From positions 620,001 through 684,000 of the forward strand of contig CAWKLE010000003.1 of NCBI GenBank assembly GCA_963850415.1: a stretch of DNA of 64,000 nt, in the 5' to 3' direction. The stretch comes from VAXT01 sp963850415 (GTDB lineage: Bacteria; Actinomycetota; Thermoleophilia; Gaiellales; Gaiellaceae). The position numbers were made by a program, and so were the translations under genes. Below, piece after piece: positions 41,956 to 51,904 of the stretch (the stretch's first letter is position 1; each line of letters opens with the position of its first letter). A model generated the notes under the pieces. That model searched no databases and was not told where the DNA came from. It saw only the letters and a list, made by a program, of their open reading frames with translations.

Positions 41956-42011
41956 GTGCTGAGGCTAGCCGGCGTACCCCGATCTGCCTCGGAGCCTCGC
42001 GGTTAGCATCA

Positions 42012-43031
42012 ATGTTCGTGACAGAAGCTTCTGACGTCGTCGACATCACGATTCTCGGCGCGGGGCCCGTCGGGCTGTCCGCGGCGTACTACGCCGGGCA
42101 TCGCGACGCGACGGTGCGGATCGTCGAGAGCCTCGAGCAACTCGGCGGGCAGGTCGCGGCGACGTACCCGGAGAAGCACGTCTACGACGTCGCCGGGCAC
42201 CCGAAGATCCTCGGCCAGAACCTCGTCGACCTCTGTGTCGAGCAGGGGCTCCAGTACGGAGCCGAAGTGATCCTCGGCGAAGAGGCGAAGTCCCTCGAGC
42301 GGCTGAGCCAGAACGGCGAGGAGATCTACGCGCTGACGACGGAGACGGGCGGGCCCTACCTGTCCCGCGCCATGATCGTGACCGCCGGCCACGGCGCGTT
42401 CGAGCCGCGCAGGCTGGGCGTCGAGGGGATTGACGAGTGGCTCGGGCGGGGCCTGCACTACGTCGTTCGCGAGAAGGCGCAGTTCTCCGGCAAGCGCTGC
42501 GTCATCGTCGGCGGCGGCGACTCGGCGCTGGACTGGACCCTCGGCCTCCAGGACACGGCCGACCTGCCGATCACGCTCGTGCACCGGCGCGATCGGTTCC
42601 GCGCGCTCGAGACGTCCGTCAACGAGGCGAAGCGGCTCGAGGACGAGGGGGCGGTTCGGATCCTGACGCCGCACGAGGTTCGCGAGGTGCACGGCGACGG
42701 CTCGATCGAGGCGGTCACGATCGAGAACACGAAGACGGGCGAGCTGGAGCGCTACGACTGCGAGGCCCTGATCACGCTGCTCGGGTTCGTGTCGCATCTC
42801 GGGTCGATCGCCGAGTGGGGCATCGAGCTCGAGGGCAAGCGCCAGCTGAAGGTGGACCCGATGACTATGGAGACGAACGTGCCGCTCGTGTTCGCCGCCG
42901 GCGACGTGGCCGGTTACCCCGGGAAGATCACGCTGATCACGATCGGCATGGGCGAGGCCGCGATCGCCGCGAACAACGCGATTGCGCAGATCCGCGGCGA
43001 GAAGGTTCAGCCCAAGTACTCGACGGACTGA
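42012..43031 (+). CDS. Ferredoxin-NADP reductase, thioredoxin-reductase-like type
   Basis: 339 residues. The FAD Rossmann motif is ILGAGPVGLSAAYYAG. The NADPH motif is CVIVGGGDSALDWTLGL, followed by VHRRDRFRA. The second FAD motif is FAAGDVAGYPGKITLITIGMGEA. The redox CxxC of thioredoxin reductase is absent, which places it with the FNR2 group that transfers electrons between NADPH and ferredoxin. Confidence 0.9.
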   Translation: MFVTEASDVVDITILGAGPVGLSAAYYAGHRDATVRIVESLEQLGGQVAATYPEKHVYDVAGHPKILGQNLVDLCVEQGLQYGAEVILGEEAKSLERLSQNGEEIYALTTETGGPYLSRAMIVTAGHGAFEPRRLGVEGIDEWLGRGLHYVVREKAQFSGKRCVIVGGGDSALDWTLGLQDTADLPITLVHRRDRFRALETSVNEAKRLEDEGAVRILTPHEVREVHGDGSIEAVTIENTKTGELERYDCEALITLLGFVSHLGSIAEWGIELEGKRQLKVDPMTMETNVPLVFAAGDVAGYPGKITLITIGMGEAAIAANNAIAQIRGEKVQPKYSTD

Positions 43032-43091
43032 GCGTCCGAACCCTCGATCGGGGGTCGCAGGAGCCGGACTGTGTGCCGATCGCACCAAGCG

Positions 43092-43307
43092 ATGGCCCCG
43101 AACTCCGTCGAGTGCTTGGCGTGTGGCGAGCGCCGCTCGCTCGTCGCCGATGCACACACGCATCTCGCGACCGGTGAGTGCCCGCGCTGCGGGTACGTCG
43201 GGTGGGCCCAGCCGGACGATCTGAGCGAGAAGTCGCGCCGGGCGTTGCGTGACCGGCCGCTCGAGCTGCGCGCGCTACAGATTCGCCGCCTGCGGACCGT
43301 CCACTAG
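43092..43307 (+). CDS. Small zinc-ribbon protein
   Basis: 71 residues from ATG 43092. Two CxxC pairs, CLACG and CPRCG, form a likely zinc ribbon. The C-terminal half is basic and helical (KSRRALRDRPLELRALQIRRLRTVH). The function is unknown; a nucleic-acid or protein adaptor is possible. It overlaps the reverse-strand hydrolase stop by four bases. Confidence 0.65.
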   Translation: MAPNSVECLACGERRSLVADAHTHLATGECPRCGYVGWAQPDDLSEKSRRALRDRPLELRALQIRRLRTVH

Positions 43308-44143
43308 GAAGGCATGACACAGCGACCACGTTCGGCTGCCAACGCGCCGGAGCATCGAAGCTGCTTCGCGTCCGGAAAGGACGAGGCCGCTTCCTCCAGG
43401 GCCGCCGCGACCAGCCCCGGCTGATCGTCCTGGATGAGGTGTCGACTGTCGAGGGCGACGATGCGGAGCGTGTTCGAGGAGTCGCCGGCTAGCTCGTGCT
43501 GCATCCTCGTCCAGCTTCGCTCGGCCCCCTTCGTCGAGAACGTCCGCCGGCCGTGACTCAGGACGATGATCGGGAGGTCACCCAGGTCGCGCGCCCGTCG
43601 AAGCTTGCTCAGTCCCCCTGAGAAGTCGAGTCGCGTCTTCCCGTCGTCAAGGGCCGTCGGCGGCGGAGGTGCCGATTCACTCGGGGAGTCGACGAGTACC
43701 AGCCCGTCGATGTCCGAGCCGTACTTGCGCGCGTAGAGGAGGGAATCGAGTCCTCCGGTCGAGTGGCCGACGAGAATCACGGGGCGACTCAGGTTCGCGG
43801 CTCGGATGAGCGCGTGCACGTCCTCGACGTTCTGCTCCAGCGTCCCGCAGCGGCAGGCCCGGATGTCACTGCGCCCGACCCCGGCCCTGTCGAATGCGCA
43901 GAAGCGAATATGTCGCACCTGCCTGCGGACATCGGCCCAGGCCTCGGTTGGCATGCCGAGCCCGTTGTCTGCGAGCACCACGGGCCCGGTACCGCTGCAG
44001 GAGATCCAGAGCCGGACGTTCGGCTCGACGCGGACCCGTTTCGCGAGGGGGCCGGAGACGCTTCGCGCACCATGCGACGAGCAGCCGGCCAGAAAGAGGA
44101 TGCAGAGCGCGGCGCCAGCACCCTTCGCATCCGGTTTGGCCAC
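43304..44143 (-). CDS. Alpha/beta hydrolase lipoprotein
   Basis: 279 residues from GTG 44143. The N-terminus has a lipobox (LFLAGCSSHG) and so should be membrane-tethered outside. The hydrolase fold shows the nucleophile elbow GHSTGG, the strand LVLVDSPSES and a late His in LDSRHLIQDDQPG. Base composition is less GC-rich than its neighbours. The substrate is unknown; an esterase, lipase or lactonase is possible. Confidence 0.78.
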   Translation of the reverse strand: MAKPDAKGAGAALCILFLAGCSSHGARSVSGPLAKRVRVEPNVRLWISCSGTGPVVLADNGLGMPTEAWADVRRQVRHIRFCAFDRAGVGRSDIRACRCGTLEQNVEDVHALIRAANLSRPVILVGHSTGGLDSLLYARKYGSDIDGLVLVDSPSESAPPPPTALDDGKTRLDFSGGLSKLRRARDLGDLPIIVLSHGRRTFSTKGAERSWTRMQHELAGDSSNTLRIVALDSRHLIQDDQPGLVAAALEEAASSFPDAKQLRCSGALAAERGRCVMPS

Positions 44144-44282
44144 GCCTCGCACCTTACGCTCGTCGCCGTCGTCCTTGGCAGCCCGATCCTTAGAAGGCGC
44201 GCCCAGCCTCCTCCCCACTGCGATCGTAGTGATGAAAGGCGCACCTGTCTGTGGCGAAACAGCGCCGAGATAGACTCGGTCG

Positions 44283-45608
44283 ATGGACGAGCTCTGGGGT
44301 GATGAGACGACGAAAGCGGTAGACAACTTCCAGGTCTCGGGCGAGCCGATCCCCACGCACGTCGCCCGCTGGCTCGGGCGCATCAAGGCCGCGGCCGCGC
44401 GGGTGAACGCCGATCTCGGGCTGCTCGACGCCGACAAGGCCGAGCGCATCGCAGCGGCCGGCGACCGCATCGCGAACGGCGAGCTCGACGACCAGTTCCC
44501 GATCGACGTCTTCCAGACCGGATCGGGCACCTCGTCGAACATGAACGCGAACGAGGTGATGGCCGCGCTCGCCGGCGACGGCGTCCACCCCAATGACGAC
44601 GTGAACCTGGGCCAGTCGTCGAACGACGTCTTCCCCTCCGCCGTGCACCTCGCCGCCCTCGAGCAGTTGACGCACGACCTCGTCCCCGCCCTCGACCGGC
44701 TCGCGCAGTCGCTCGAGGCGAAGGCATCCGAGTTCGACGACGTCGTCAAGTCCGGCCGCACGCACCTGATGGACGCGGTGCCGGTCACCCTCGGCCAGGA
44801 GTTCGGAGGCTACGCGGCCCAGGTCCGCCAGGGCATCGCGCGCATCGAGTCCACGCTCGAGCGAGTCGGCCAGATCCCGCTCGGCGGCACCGCCGTCGGC
44901 ACCGGCCTGAACACGCATCCCGAGTTCGCCGAGCGCGTTCGCGCACGCCTGAGCGAGGAAACGGGCCTCACGATCCTCGCGGCGGCCGATCCGTTCGAGG
45001 CCCAGGCGGCGCGGGACGGGCTCGTCGAGGCGTCGGCTGCGATGAAGGTCGTTGCGGTCTCGCTGACCAAGATCGCGAACGACCTCCGGCTGATGGGTTC
45101 AGGCCCCCGGGCGGGCCTCGCCGAGATCGCGCTGCCCGAGCTCCAGAAAGGAAGCTCGATCATGCCCGGCAAGGTCAACCCGGTCATCCCCGAGGTCGTC
45201 ACCCAGGTCGCTGCGCAGGTGATCGGGAACGACACGGCGATCACGGTCGGCGGCATGCAGGGCCACTTCGAGCTGAACGTGTTCGTCCCGGTGATCGCGC
45301 GCAACCTCCTGGACTCGATCCGGCTGCTCTCCGCGGCCACGCGCCTCCTCGCCGAGAAGTGCGTCGACGGCATCGAGGCGAACCGCGAGACCTGCGAGCA
45401 CTACGCCGAGCTCACCCTCTCTGCTGCGACGGCGCTCAACCCCTACATCGGCTACGACAAGGCGACCGAGATCGTCAAGGAAGCCGCTGCCTCCGGGCGG
45501 TCGCTCAGGGAGGTCGCCCGGGAGGCCGGCGTCGACGACGAGACGCTCGACAAGGCGCTCGACTACAGGGCGATGGCGCAGCCGCACGCAGAGGCCGCGC
45601 GTCCTTGA
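44283..45608 (+). CDS. fumC: Fumarate hydratase class II
   Basis: 441 residues. Substrate-site motifs TGSGTSSNMNANEV, HPNDDVNLGQSSNDVFPSA, SGRTHLMDAVPVTLGQEF and the signature GSSIMPGKVNPV are intact. It hydrates fumarate to malate in the TCA cycle. Aspartase was considered, but the length and the SNDVFPSA and GKVNP loops fit fumarase better. Confidence 0.92.
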   Translation: MDELWGDETTKAVDNFQVSGEPIPTHVARWLGRIKAAAARVNADLGLLDADKAERIAAAGDRIANGELDDQFPIDVFQTGSGTSSNMNANEVMAALAGDGVHPNDDVNLGQSSNDVFPSAVHLAALEQLTHDLVPALDRLAQSLEAKASEFDDVVKSGRTHLMDAVPVTLGQEFGGYAAQVRQGIARIESTLERVGQIPLGGTAVGTGLNTHPEFAERVRARLSEETGLTILAAADPFEAQAARDGLVEASAAMKVVAVSLTKIANDLRLMGSGPRAGLAEIALPELQKGSSIMPGKVNPVIPEVVTQVAAQVIGNDTAITVGGMQGHFELNVFVPVIARNLLDSIRLLSAATRLLAEKCVDGIEANRETCEHYAELTLSAATALNPYIGYDKATEIVKEAAASGRSLREVAREAGVDDETLDKALDYRAMAQPHAEAARP

Positions 45609-45723
45609 CATCCCCAGCTAGATAGAGAATCATCTATCGGTTCGAGGGGAGGGTCGGCAGGAGCCGCCGGAGTTCCGGTGGATTGGCGTAGCTGTGGCAC
45701 GAACAACAGGGAAAGGGAGAGGC

Positions 45724-48700
45724 ATGTCACTTTTGAGAGGAGGCGTCCTCGCATCGCTGGGCGCCCTGACGATCGCGTGCTTTGTCGTGATCGGCGCGAG
45801 CGCGGCGTCGTCGCCGAAGCGCGCGAAGAGCAAGTTCACGAAACAGGACCGGGCGGCGCTCGCTCGGCAGGAGGCGCGGGGTGTAAACGTCGTCTCGCTG
45901 CTGATCGCGACCCCTCGGGACGGGACGAAGAACGTCGCGAAGAGCGTCCGCGCGCTCGGCGGGACGGTCGCGTACCGCAATGACAGGCTCGGCTACATGC
46001 GAGTCCGTGTGCCGGTCCGCAAGGCTGACCAGACCTCGCGGCTGAGTGGGATCCAGACGATCAACGTCGACACGGTCATCCCGCTCTCCGATCCGCCGCC
46101 CACCGGCTCCCAGAACCCCGATCCGCAGCCACCTCCGGGGGCGGACACGCCGCGCGTCAACCCGTACATGCCCACGAAGGACACGGGCGCGGCACAGTTC
46201 GTCAACGCGCACCCGACGTGGGACGGCCGCGACACGACGATCGGCATCCTCGACACCGGAGTCGACCTCGACAACCCGGTCGTCAACGTCACGAGCACGG
46301 GCCAGCGCAAGATCGTCGACTGGGTCACGTACACGGACCCGCTGACGGACGGCGACCCGACCTGGCGGAGCATGACCGCATTCCCGCAGGTGACCGTTGC
46401 CAACGGCGAGTTCACCGCGCCGTTCGCCGGCAACCCGCACTACGTGGGCGTCCCGCAGGACGGCACGTACCGGATCGCCCGCATGATCGAGTCCCAGCTC
46501 GGAGCGACGAGCGAGTACGGGACGGCCTGCGGCGCCGATCTCAACCGTGACGGCGACTGCACGGACTTCTTCGCCATCCTCTGGCGCGAGTCCGACAACA
46601 CCGTCTATGTCGACTCGCAGAACGACAAGAACTTCACCGGTGAGCCGGCGATGCACGACTACAAGATCAGCGACGACGTCAACCACTTCGGCACGGACAA
46701 CCCGGCGACGCCGGTTCAGGAGTCGGTCCCGTTCGTGATCCAGGTCGACCCCGTGAACAAGTTCGTCAACATCGGGATCGTCTCGGGCGCCCACGGCACC
46801 CACGTGACCGGGATCATGTCCGGCAACAGCCTCTTCGGCGGCCAGATGAGCGGCGCGGCCCCGGGAGCGAAGGTCGCGGTCGTGCGGGTCTGCCTCTTCA
46901 CGGCCGGCTGCACGTCGCACGCGCTGATCGAGGGGATGATCTACGTCGTCGAGACCGACCACGTCGACGTCGTGAACATGAGCATCGGCGGCCTGCCGGC
47001 GCTCAACGACGGCAACAACACGCGGGCGGTCCTCTACAACCGCCTGATCGAGGACAACGACGTCCAGATGTTCTTCTCCGCGGGCAACGACGGCCCCGGC
47101 GTGAACACGATCGGCGACCCGGCGGTCACGTCGAAGGCGATGGCGGTCGGCGCGTACATCACGAAGGAGACCTGGCAGCGGAACTACGGCTCCGACGCCA
47201 ACTTCGTGGACAACCTCCATCCGTTCAGCTCGAGAGGCCCGGCCGAGGACGGCGCGTTCAAGCCGAACATCGTCGCTCCCGGAGCCGCGATCTCCTCGAC
47301 GCCGCTGTGGCAGAACGGCGCGCCGGTCGGCGGGACGTATGACCTTCCGCCCGGCTACGCGATGATGAACGGGACGTCGATGGCGTCGCCGCAGGGCACA
47401 GGCGCCGCGGCGCTGCTGATCAGCGCCGGCAAGGCGCAGCACCGCGGGATGTTCTGGCGTCCTTCGCAGCTGCGCATGGCCATCAACTCGACGGCCCGCT
47501 TCATTCCGGGGTACACCGCGAACGAGCAGGGCAACGGCCTGATCGACGTCGGCAAGGCGTGGAGCCTGCTCAGGAACAACCTCGAGCCGGTGAACATCAC
47601 GTCCCGCGTCGAGGTGCACACGCTCCTCAGCGACTTCCTCGCCGATCCGGGCCACGGCCCGGGCATCTACGACCGGGAGGGCGTCACCGCCGGGCAGAGC
47701 TACATGCGCACGTACACGTTCACGCGGACGTCCGGCCCGGACCGGCCCGTGCTGTACCACCTCGACTGGGTCGGGAACGACGGCACGTTCAGCACGCAGA
47801 ACAACGTCCTGCTCCGGCCGGGGGTGCCGACCGACGTCGCCGTGAAGGTCAATGCGCAGACGAGCGGGATCCACTCGGCGATCCTGCAGCTCGACAATTC
47901 GTCGACCGACGGGGTCGACTACGAGACGATGAACACGGTCGTCGCACCTGACGTCTTCACGGCGGCGAACGGCTACACCGTCACGAAGACCGGCCTGGCC
48001 GGGCGGAACCACGTGGATCGCTACTTCTTCCGCGTTCCCGCCGGAGACCCGGTGCTCAAGGTCGACCTGGCCGGCCCCGACGGCACCCCGGGCACGGGCC
48101 AGGTGCGGTTCCTGCGCTTCCATCCGTGGGGCCTCGGCGTCGACTCGAACGCCAGCACGTCCTGCTACGCGCCGCCGGTCGCCGGCTGCGCGACGGGCAG
48201 CCCGCTGAGCCGGACGGTCGACGGCGCGGACGCGGGTGTCTGGGAGGTGACGGTCGAGGCCAGGCGCACGTCCGACACCGCCTGGGCGCCGTACACGCTC
48301 ACGGCGTCGCTCTACGGCGTCGCGGTCTCGCCCAATCCGGACGTGATCGCCGACGCGACTGTCGGCGTGCCCGTGGCACGGTCGTACTCGCTCCAGAACA
48401 ACTTCGCGTCGTTCACGGGGCAGGCGGTGGGCTCGCCGCTCGGCAGCGCGCGGAGGGGCGTGTTCACGATCGCCAACCACACGCAGCAGGAGTACACGAC
48501 CAACATCCCGGCCGGCTCGACCTCGTTCCGCGCGACGATCGGCGGACCGTCCGACCCGGCCGCGGACCTCGACCTCTTCGTCTACCAGTGCTCGGACTCG
48601 TCGTGCACGACTCGCACGCTCCGGGGCCAGAGCGCGGATGGAGACGCCGAGGAGTCGGTCACGATCGCGAACCCGGCGGCCGGCACGTGGCTCGTGCTGA

Positions 48701-48960
48701 TCGACGGCTTCTCGGTCCCGTCGGGGTCGACGACGTACAACTACGTCGACATCTTCGCCAACGCCGGGCTCGGCTCGGTGGCGGTGAACGATGCCAACGC
48801 ACCTCGTCCAAGCGGCTCGTCGTGGACGGTTCCGGGCTTCGTGACGGCAGGCGCCGTCCCCGAGGCCGGCCGCGTCCTCCTCGGAGCGGTCAACGTGATG
48901 ACCGACGCCGGCGTGAAGGTCGGCTCGAACGAGGTCGTTGTCGAACACGTCTCGCCGTAG
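45724..48960 (+). CDS. Secreted subtilisin-family protease, TPPII-like
   Basis: 1,078 residues from ATG 45724, preceded by AAAGGGAGA. A signal peptide (about 1-28) precedes a propeptide-like segment. The S8 triad is D177 (ILDTGVD), H357 (GAHGTHVTG) and S552 (NGTSMASP), with the oxyanion N455 (SAGNDGPG). The 180-residue insertion between Asp and His, containing a Cys-rich CGADLNRDGDC loop, matches the tripeptidyl peptidase II layout. C-terminal beta domains follow, the last resembling a pre-peptidase domain (DLDLFVYQCSD, GTWLVLIDGF). It probably degrades extracellular protein. Confidence 0.88.
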   Translation: MSLLRGGVLASLGALTIACFVVIGASAASSPKRAKSKFTKQDRAALARQEARGVNVVSLLIATPRDGTKNVAKSVRALGGTVAYRNDRLGYMRVRVPVRKADQTSRLSGIQTINVDTVIPLSDPPPTGSQNPDPQPPPGADTPRVNPYMPTKDTGAAQFVNAHPTWDGRDTTIGILDTGVDLDNPVVNVTSTGQRKIVDWVTYTDPLTDGDPTWRSMTAFPQVTVANGEFTAPFAGNPHYVGVPQDGTYRIARMIESQLGATSEYGTACGADLNRDGDCTDFFAILWRESDNTVYVDSQNDKNFTGEPAMHDYKISDDVNHFGTDNPATPVQESVPFVIQVDPVNKFVNIGIVSGAHGTHVTGIMSGNSLFGGQMSGAAPGAKVAVVRVCLFTAGCTSHALIEGMIYVVETDHVDVVNMSIGGLPALNDGNNTRAVLYNRLIEDNDVQMFFSAGNDGPGVNTIGDPAVTSKAMAVGAYITKETWQRNYGSDANFVDNLHPFSSRGPAEDGAFKPNIVAPGAAISSTPLWQNGAPVGGTYDLPPGYAMMNGTSMASPQGTGAAALLISAGKAQHRGMFWRPSQLRMAINSTARFIPGYTANEQGNGLIDVGKAWSLLRNNLEPVNITSRVEVHTLLSDFLADPGHGPGIYDREGVTAGQSYMRTYTFTRTSGPDRPVLYHLDWVGNDGTFSTQNNVLLRPGVPTDVAVKVNAQTSGIHSAILQLDNSSTDGVDYETMNTVVAPDVFTAANGYTVTKTGLAGRNHVDRYFFRVPAGDPVLKVDLAGPDGTPGTGQVRFLRFHPWGLGVDSNASTSCYAPPVAGCATGSPLSRTVDGADAGVWEVTVEARRTSDTAWAPYTLTASLYGVAVSPNPDVIADATVGVPVARSYSLQNNFASFTGQAVGSPLGSARRGVFTIANHTQQEYTTNIPAGSTSFRATIGGPSDPAADLDLFVYQCSDSSCTTRTLRGQSADGDAEESVTIANPAAGTWLVLIDGFSVPSGSTTYNYVDIFANAGLGSVAVNDANAPRPSGSSWTVPGFVTAGAVPEAGRVLLGAVNVMTDAGVKVGSNEVVVEHVSP

Positions 48961-48978
48961 AACGCGGCATGCATGACC

Positions 48979-49009
48979 GGAGGGGGCCGTGATCGGGGCG
49001 GCCCCCTCC
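48979..49009 (+). terminator. Strong hairpin terminator after the subtilase
   Basis: GGAGGGGGCCG (48979-48989) pairs with CGGCCCCCTCC (48999-49009) around a 9-base loop, 19 bases after the stop. Confidence 0.65.
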
Positions 49010-49024
49010 TCCACCACGGGGGTC

Positions 49025-49053
49025 TTGTCAGTCTTTATGGATTCACCTAGATT
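49025..49053 (+). promoter_or_regulatory. Candidate promoter for the first BNR-repeat protein
   Basis: TTGTCA (49025-49030) and TAGATT (49048-49053) are 17 bases apart in an AT-richer stretch, 45 bases before the start codon and just after the subtilase terminator. Confidence 0.5.
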
Positions 49054-49097
49054 GCCGGTGAATTGACCCGTCGCGGAGGCGACGTGAGGGAGGGGAC

Positions 49098-51209
49098 TTG
49101 AAAAGCATGCTGCGTGTACGTCTTCTGCTGGTCGGTGGCCTTGTCGCCGCGCTGATCGCGGGTGCCGTGTTCTTGCCTCGCTCTGCCTCGAGCAGCGCGC
49201 CCGTTGCGAATTCGGTGCTCAGTCACGCCCTCGACGTCGAGCTCGGACGGGCCCCGGCAACACGACACGAGCCGGGCCTCTCCTCGAGCGTCATGTACTC
49301 GCTCCTCGACCAGACCGGAGCACTCGGTCGCCGCGCCGGGCGCGCCGGGTTCAGGCCCCCTCCGATCGAGATCGCCGGCACCGAAGGCTGCAGCAACGAG
49401 TTCACCGGCAACGGGCAGACGAACACACGCGTCACCCAGGACTGCTCGCTCCGCTCTCAGGCAGGTGAGCAGATCGCCGTCAACCCTCTCGACCCGAACA
49501 ACATCCTCGTGGGCCAGAACGACGCCCGTACCGGTTACAACCACTGCGGATACGCCTGGACGCTCGACGGAGGGGCGCACTGGGGCGACGAGACTCCGCC
49601 GTTCTTCCAGGTCCCGCTCCTCGACAAGCACGCCGCCGAGGCTTGTTCGGATCCGACGGTCGCCTGGGATTCGCGGGGTAACGCCTACATCGCGAGCACG
49701 ATCTATAGGGTCGGAGCTCCTGAGAACGCGGTCGTCGTCGCGAAGTCGAACCCCGGCATCCACGGCGCGTACTTCCACTCGCCCGACGCACAGGGTGGGT
49801 TCCAGGAGTACCGCGCGTTGCCGATGGGCGTCGTCAGCAACGAGGACGTGGGCTTCCAGGACAAGCCGTACGTGGTCGCCGACACGAGCGCGTCGAGCCC
49901 GAAGCGCGACTGGGTGTACGTCACCTGGACGCGGATCGGTCCCGAGCAGGAGGATTCTCCCGACGGGGTCCGCGAGGTCTTCCCGATCATCTTCAGCCAG
50001 TCCGAGGATGGCGGTGTCACCTGGTCGGCACCCATCGAGATCAGCGGCGAGGCCGAAGGCGTCTGTCCGACCGAGTGCAACCTCGACCATGCGTCGCGTC
50101 CATTCGTGGGGCCGGACGGCACCATCTACGTCTCTTTTGGAAATGACAACGCGATCGACGGCGGCTCGCAGATCCTGATGGTCAAGTGCCCTGCTGACGC
50201 GGACTGCACCCAGGAAGAGGCATGGACCGAGCCCGTCATCGTCTCGAACCTCGTCGGCGGCGAACCGGTCGGTCCCAACGACGCGGGCTGCCCGGTGGCG
50301 CTCCGGTGCCTCCCGCCGAACTCGTACCGGATGTCCGAGGCGAACTCGGTCTCGAACTCGGTCGACGACCAGGGTCGGGTCTACATCGTCTGGGCCGACT
50401 TCCGGAACAACACGAATCAAGGTTGCACGGGCTCGGCGATGACCGCAACCTCGCCTTGTGACAACGACGTCTTCTACTCGTATTCGACCGACGAGGGCGA
50501 GACCTGGAGCGACCCGATCGTGATCACACCGCGCTCAACCCCGCGTTTTGGCGAGACGGCGCAGTGGCAGCCATGGAGCGAGGTCACGCCTGACGGAAGT
50601 CGGCTCTTCGTCGCGTTCTACGACCGTTCGTACGGCAGCTGCGAGTCGGCCGGCTGCAACGACATCACGCTGGCCGAGGTCGACAACCCGGCGTCTGCGA
50701 GCCCGACCTTCGACTACTCGCGCGTGACGACTGCGTCGATGCCGAACATGACGACCGCCGAGAATCCGATCGAAGCCGGGTTCCTCGGTGATCGGATGTC
50801 GCTGAGCCTCGACGGCCAGGGACGCGCGCATGTCGTCTGGGCAGACACGCGAGCGCACGCAGGCTCTGTGCCGGAATCGGACGTCTATTACGCACGCGTG
50901 CCTGCGGCCGGGCCGCCTCCTCCGCCTCCTCCTGCTCCCCCTGCTCCACCTCCTCCCCCTCCGCCGCCTCCTCCTCCTCCTCCTCCTCCACCACCACCGC
51001 GGGTGCGCTGTGTCGTGCCCCGTGTCGTCGGTCGTTCGTTGACTCGGGCCCGCTCTCTGCTTCAGCGCGCGCACTGCGGAGTCGGTCGTGTGAAGCGCGT
51101 CCAGTCGCATGCACCGCGGGGACGCGTCCTTCGTCAGTCGAGGCGGCCAGGCTCGAGGCTGGCGAAGGGAGCGAGGATCGGCCTGCTCGTGAGTTCCGGT
51201 CGCCGGTGA
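49098..51209 (+). CDS. Secreted BNR/sialidase-like repeat protein with PASTA-like tail
   Basis: 703 residues from TTG 49098 with GGAGGGG just upstream (ATG 49107 is an alternative). A signal peptide (about 1-30) is followed by a beta-propeller-like region with Asp-box motifs (SEDGGVTWS, STDEGETWS, TLDGGAHWG) and WADFRNNTN / WADTRAH strands. Cysteine pairs are frequent, so disulfides are likely. After residue about 610 comes a run of about 30 prolines and alanines. A basic PASTA-like domain (VPRVVGRSLTRARSLLQRA, GARIGLLVSSGRR) follows that could bind cell wall. The enzyme function is not assured: sialidase catalytic residues are not identifiable. Confidence 0.8.
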   Translation: MKSMLRVRLLLVGGLVAALIAGAVFLPRSASSSAPVANSVLSHALDVELGRAPATRHEPGLSSSVMYSLLDQTGALGRRAGRAGFRPPPIEIAGTEGCSNEFTGNGQTNTRVTQDCSLRSQAGEQIAVNPLDPNNILVGQNDARTGYNHCGYAWTLDGGAHWGDETPPFFQVPLLDKHAAEACSDPTVAWDSRGNAYIASTIYRVGAPENAVVVAKSNPGIHGAYFHSPDAQGGFQEYRALPMGVVSNEDVGFQDKPYVVADTSASSPKRDWVYVTWTRIGPEQEDSPDGVREVFPIIFSQSEDGGVTWSAPIEISGEAEGVCPTECNLDHASRPFVGPDGTIYVSFGNDNAIDGGSQILMVKCPADADCTQEEAWTEPVIVSNLVGGEPVGPNDAGCPVALRCLPPNSYRMSEANSVSNSVDDQGRVYIVWADFRNNTNQGCTGSAMTATSPCDNDVFYSYSTDEGETWSDPIVITPRSTPRFGETAQWQPWSEVTPDGSRLFVAFYDRSYGSCESAGCNDITLAEVDNPASASPTFDYSRVTTASMPNMTTAENPIEAGFLGDRMSLSLDGQGRAHVVWADTRAHAGSVPESDVYYARVPAAGPPPPPPPAPPAPPPPPPPPPPPPPPPPPPRVRCVVPRVVGRSLTRARSLLQRAHCGVGRVKRVQSHAPRGRVLRQSRRPGSRLAKGARIGLLVSSGRR

Positions 51210-51324
51210 GCAGCTAGGAACCGGCTACCCGGAGGAGGGCATTAGCAGGCACATCGGCGCCGGCGGCACGTTCACGATCGCGTAGCCGCGCTTCGCGTCG
51301 GCCAAGCGCGACCGGGAACCTGGC

Positions 51325-51756
51325 TCAGCCGGGCCGGTTCGTGATGTGGACGAATACCTTGCTGTCGTTGCCGCACTCGTTGCGCAACGCCACTTGGCCA
51401 GAGCGGCCTTGGCCTTTCCAGGACACCTCCGAGTCGTTCTCCTCGAGCTCGTCGAAGAGAATCGTGAACCCGGCCGCATCCAGCTCGCGCTTGTACTCGT
51501 CGTGTGCCGCCTTCACGTCGCCGTCGAAGTAGCCCTCGACGACGGTCGTCGGACCCTGTTGCGACTGCTGCGTATACGTCACGTTCTCGATCTGTGGCCA
51601 CGTCTTGGGAAGGTCGGGCGCGCTGCTCAGTGCTGATTTCGTGCATGCCGCCTCTGTCTCGTCTCCAGGCTCGGTGCTCTTGCCGTCGCTGCCGCCACAA
51701 CCGGCCAACAAACAGCCGAGAACAGCCAAAATCGCCCAAGATCGAGTTGCGCGCAC
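51325..51756 (-). CDS. Small lipoprotein of unknown function
   Basis: 143 residues from GTG 51756 after GGAAGGAG. A lipoprotein signal with lipobox LAGC is followed by a Gly/Ser linker. The mature part (SAPDLPKTWPQIENVTYTQQSQQGPTTVVEGYFDGDVKAAHDEYKRELDAAGF) resembles small lipoproteins that fold as an alpha/beta sandwich. Two cysteines (ACTKS and NECGN) may pair. It sits between the two BNR genes on the opposite strand. Confidence 0.7.
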   Translation of the reverse strand: MRATRSWAILAVLGCLLAGCGGSDGKSTEPGDETEAACTKSALSSAPDLPKTWPQIENVTYTQQSQQGPTTVVEGYFDGDVKAAHDEYKRELDAAGFTILFDELEENDSEVSWKGQGRSGQVALRNECGNDSKVFVHITNRPG

Positions 51757-51904
51757 GGGTCTCCTTCCGTTGAGTAGCGGCCACTCTATTTTGCAAGCCT
51801 GAAGGTTCCTTAAGAAACTTGAATCCGGCACCGCGAAGGGCACTTTCGTATATTTCACGGATCCAAACCGTCGGCGGGAGGTCCGGCGGGGGAGGGAGAG
51901 AAGG

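Noticed and set aside
45609..45723. Possible riboswitch in the leader of the subtilase
   Set aside because: Only short hairpins (for example GATAG-N8-CTATC) are visible; no known riboswitch consensus could be matched.
45727..49017. 1,096-codon open frame on the reverse strand opposite the subtilase
   Set aside because: It is an antisense shadow produced by high GC at third codon positions; its composition is Arg/Val/Asp-rich with no motif, and the forward protein has an intact catalytic triad.
50917..51000. Tandem CCTCCT-like repeats resembling a microsatellite or CRISPR-like array
   Set aside because: They encode the Pro/Ala linker of the BNR protein; there are no unique spacers. No CRISPR array was seen in the window.
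51225..51324. Short reverse-strand frame between the BNR and lipoprotein genes
   Set aside because: The only frame continues as a shadow of the lipoprotein gene and has no ribosome binding site.
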